Origin: an uncultured Prochlorococcus sp.
GTDB taxonomy: Bacteria; Cyanobacteriota; Cyanobacteriia; PCC-6307; Cyanobiaceae
NCBI GenBank assembly: GCA_902535185.1
Contig: CACAST010000007.1
Coordinates: 1 to 41,583, forward strand
Length of the DNA: 41,583 bases
Direction of reading: 5' to 3'
Below are positions 39,314 through 41,583 of the stretch, piece after piece (position 1 is the stretch's first letter; every line of letters starts with the position of its first letter). Made by a program: the position numbers and the translations under genes. Under the pieces are notes generated by a model, which saw nothing but the letters and a program-made list of their open reading frames with translations, searched no databases and was not told the origin of the DNA.

Positions 39314-41583
39314 CTATTTATCCATGAGTCTTATTAAGCGATTTAATTTTTTAACTTCTTCATTAGTTTTACAAAAACTCTCTGCCAGTGATGGCGAACC
39401 TACTATTATAGAAAGCACTTTTGCACGTGATATCGCAACATTTAGACGATTAGGTTCTAATAGGAAATCAAGTCCACGAGGAGCATCTTCTCCTGAACTA
39501 GAAGTGATTGAGAATATAGAAATTAATGCTTCTTGTCCTTGAAAGTTATCAACTGTTCCAATTTTTAATTTTTTGTTTAACTTACGCTTTAAGTAGTTAA
39601 CTTGAACATTAAAGGGAGCAATAATGAGGATATCTTTTTCAGAGATGAATTTTTCTTTATCGGATGCTAATTTATATTTTGATGATAAAAGTAGTTTTAT
39701 AAGTTGTTTAATTTTTTCTGCTTCTTCTTCTGATTTTAAAGAGCAATCTTGATGTCTAACAGGGACAAACATGACACCTGAATCAGGATAAAGTGATTTA
39801 TCTTTTTCTATAGAAGCTTGCTCCCAAATGATTTTATTTTCACTATTTTTAGTATTTGGTTTAAGCTTCCCTTGGTAAAAAAGTTCCGATACAACATTAT
39901 TAATAGCAGGTGCCATTCGCCAGCTTATTGGTAGAAATATACCCTTGTTGCTTGGAACAACTTCTAATCCATTCATTAGAAATTGTAAACACGATTGTCC
40001 AGAATTATTTGGATGACTTGCCTTAGTAGGCATTGCTAATTGCTGAGTATCTCCTACTAAAAGAATTGATTTAGAATGTTTTGCGATTGTTAGTAAATTT
40101 GCTAAAGCGTATTGTCCCGCTTCATCAACTACTAATAGATCAAATTTAGAGTCAAATTCTTTGCTACAGAATTTATTTGTTGTAGCCCCCATGACTGATA
40201 TATGATTTCCTATTTTTTTTGGGGAAAGTGTTAAAACCTTACTGTGCAGGAATATTTCATTTTCTCTCGTATCACATTTAACTATTAATTTTTGGATATT
40301 TTGATCTTGAAAATGAGTATCTATTTTTAAAAGTAAATTATCAATTACTTTATGACTATTAGATGTAATTGCAACTCTAAATCCTTTTTGAACTAAATCA
40401 GCAATTACCTTGCTTGATAATGTTGTTTTACCAGTACCTGGAGGTCCCTGAATTGCAAACAATATTTCATCATTATTTAAAATAAAATTTGAAATATATT
40501 TCTTGATGTTGGGTAGATCTTTTTGAATTTTTTCGTTAACCGAAATTAGTTCAGGTAGCGTATCTCTTTCTAATAATTGAATGATTGTTGGTGAGATTGT
40601 ACTAATACCACTTACCCACTCTTTTGCTTGAGCTAAAAGACTTGTTTTTACGCTTTTAGTAAAATCAAATTCTACTTTTATAAGACATTCTTCAATTTCT
40701 AGACTCTTACCAATATTTCTTTTACTGTCGTTGAATTTTATAGTGCCTTTCTCGCAATCAAGTCCATAAGTTTGTACCTTTAACTTCCTTTCGCTTTTTG
40801 GTAGATATAATCTTAAGCCCCAAGAATTGTTTGCATCTTTTTCTAATTTTATAGGCTGTTCTGGATTAAAGGAATATTCAATATCTTCTGAACCTTCAAC
40901 TAACCGTGCTTCAGCAATAACTTCATCATCTTTTAAAAGTGATGATGGATTAACAAAAGATTGCTCAATCCTATCAAAATATCTCCAATAATTAACATCC
41001 TGCTCACGAACTAAAAAACCCAATAAAGATGCTAAAACTTTTTGTGTTTCCCAACTCCATCCTCTTGGATTGGTGGGAGAAACTTTGCTTTTATTTTGGT
41101 TGTTATTAAGTCCTTGGCTAGGAATTTCATCTAATAAAAGTGAGGATTCAATGTCAATTTCTCTTTGATTCTTTTCTTTTTGCTCCTCTTCCCTAGAAAA
41201 TGACTTTTGAATATTTAAATTTGATTTAAATTTTAAAAGCCATTGATTAAGTTTATAAGTTGAAACTAAGTCATCTTTGTTGTAAAGCCTAATTTCTTCA
41301 AGCATTGGACTTAAACCATCTTCGAGCTTCCCTGGTATCCCTGGTTCATCAGAATTTTTCCAAAGTTCATATGCAACCATTGATTCAACTGCAGATTGCA
41401 TATCTTCTTCCCTTTTCATATATAGTTTTTCCACCTTTTTAAGTGAGTAGCTTTCTTCGCCCAAGATGATTGTGTTTTGAACGATTGGTTGTAGATCTAT
41501 TAACAAATTATTTGTAAGCCACTCGGTAATCTCAGACATGCAAGTTAAATATTTTTGTTGGAGATCTCTTACAGCTACTTTTT
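39314..41583 (-). CDS. SF1 UPF1-like helicase, probable C-terminal part of an RNase H-like exonuclease-helicase (partial at right edge)
   Basis: From ATG 41539 the protein is 741 aa, but the same frame has no stop between 41540 and 41583, so the true start may lie outside. Numbering from that ATG: residues 28-100 (SYSLKKVEKLY and YNKDDLVSTYKLNQWL) resemble the end of a YprB-like RNase H exonuclease domain. The helicase core has Walker A GPPGTGKT (365-372), Walker B DEAG (472-475), motif III GDTQQL (497-502), SWRM (539-542), motif V GTVDNFQGQE (661-670) and motif VI NRLNVAISRAK (697-707). This order matches TM0106-type RecB/RNase H/helicase proteins of unknown function. It is immediately followed by the HNH gene. 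Confidence 0.85.
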   Translation of the reverse strand, partial: KVAVRDLQQKYLTCMSEITEWLTNNLLIDLQPIVQNTIILGEESYSLKKVEKLYMKREEDMQSAVESMVAYELWKNSDEPGIPGKLEDGLSPMLEEIRLYNKDDLVSTYKLNQWLLKFKSNLNIQKSFSREEEQKEKNQREIDIESSLLLDEIPSQGLNNNQNKSKVSPTNPRGWSWETQKVLASLLGFLVREQDVNYWRYFDRIEQSFVNPSSLLKDDEVIAEARLVEGSEDIEYSFNPEQPIKLEKDANNSWGLRLYLPKSERKLKVQTYGLDCEKGTIKFNDSKRNIGKSLEIEECLIKVEFDFTKSVKTSLLAQAKEWVSGISTISPTIIQLLERDTLPELISVNEKIQKDLPNIKKYISNFILNNDEILFAIQGPPGTGKTTLSSKVIADLVQKGFRVAITSNSHKVIDNLLLKIDTHFQDQNIQKLIVKCDTRENEIFLHSKVLTLSPKKIGNHISVMGATTNKFCSKEFDSKFDLLVVDEAGQYALANLLTIAKHSKSILLVGDTQQLAMPTKASHPNNSGQSCLQFLMNGLEVVPSNKGIFLPISWRMAPAINNVVSELFYQGKLKPNTKNSENKIIWEQASIEKDKSLYPDSGVMFVPVRHQDCSLKSEEEAEKIKQLIKLLLSSKYKLASDKEKFISEKDILIIAPFNVQVNYLKRKLNKKLKIGTVDNFQGQEALISIFSITSSSGEDAPRGLDFLLEPNRLNVAISRAKVLSIIVGSPSLAESFCKTNEEVKKLNRLIRLMDK

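Noticed and set aside
39105-39542. 145-codon plus-strand frame across the HNH-helicase junction
   Set aside because: It is antisense to both genes, whose zinc and helicase motifs are intact.

Overview
The window looks like a piece of a streamlined, very AT-rich marine picocyanobacterial chromosome, most likely high-light Prochlorococcus. The reasons are the very low GC content, dense packing with 4-bp ATGA overlaps, the split F-type ATP synthase loci with both b and b' subunits, a plastid-type ribosomal protein (PSRP-3/Ycf65), a short cyanobacterial omega subunit, a biotin cluster with BioK, and several small families seen mainly in cyanobacteria (DUF3326, DUF1818, DUF2811). This assignment comes from recognising protein families by eye, not from a database search.

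Layout. Positions 1-2277 hold a minus-strand biotin cluster (bioF, bioK, partial bioC). Positions 2417-5143 encode a Ski2-like DExH RNA helicase on the plus strand. Then come fumC and purB (minus), a TlyA-like S4/FtsJ methyltransferase (plus), a small unknown gene with glnB (minus), queF (plus), the cytochrome c maturation pair ccs1/ccdA and ftsW (minus).

Positions 13713-19443 are the main ATP synthase operon (atpI-atpB-atpE-b'-atpF-atpH-atpA-atpG). A 2Fe-2S ferredoxin, a 63-aa protein and a DUF3326 protein follow on the same strand. An opposing operon, corC-like/GTPase/nadD/nadE, occupies 21056-25558. After pepP, an unlabelled 52-aa gene and PSRP-3, the second ATP synthase locus (atpD-atpC, minus) lies back to back with groES-groEL. 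Next come a clear bidirectional terminator, secG and gpmI (minus), pyrR (plus), an Hsp70-like protein (minus), rpoZ-DUF1818 (plus) and a DUF2811 protein (plus). The 313-bp spacer before the DUF2811 gene carries a small cluster of DnaA-box-like sequences.

The right end (37355-41583, minus) differs in character. It holds an EVE-domain protein, an HNH nuclease with three tandem zinc-ribbon-like modules plus a further zinc knuckle, and, abutting it with no gap, an SF1 UPF1-like helicase whose frame stays open to the window edge. The start of that frame resembles the end of a YprB-like RNase H exonuclease domain. This exonuclease-helicase plus HNH pair is the best candidate here for an uncharacterised nucleic-acid-targeting (defence or mobile-element) system.

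Most of the rest is housekeeping. Smaller points of interest are hairpins on both sides of the c-subunit gene, a PII protein with Phe in place of Tyr51, a hairpin touching the fumC ribosome binding site, and a direct repeat upstream of the ATP synthase operon. No tRNA, rRNA, CRISPR array or IS element was recognised.
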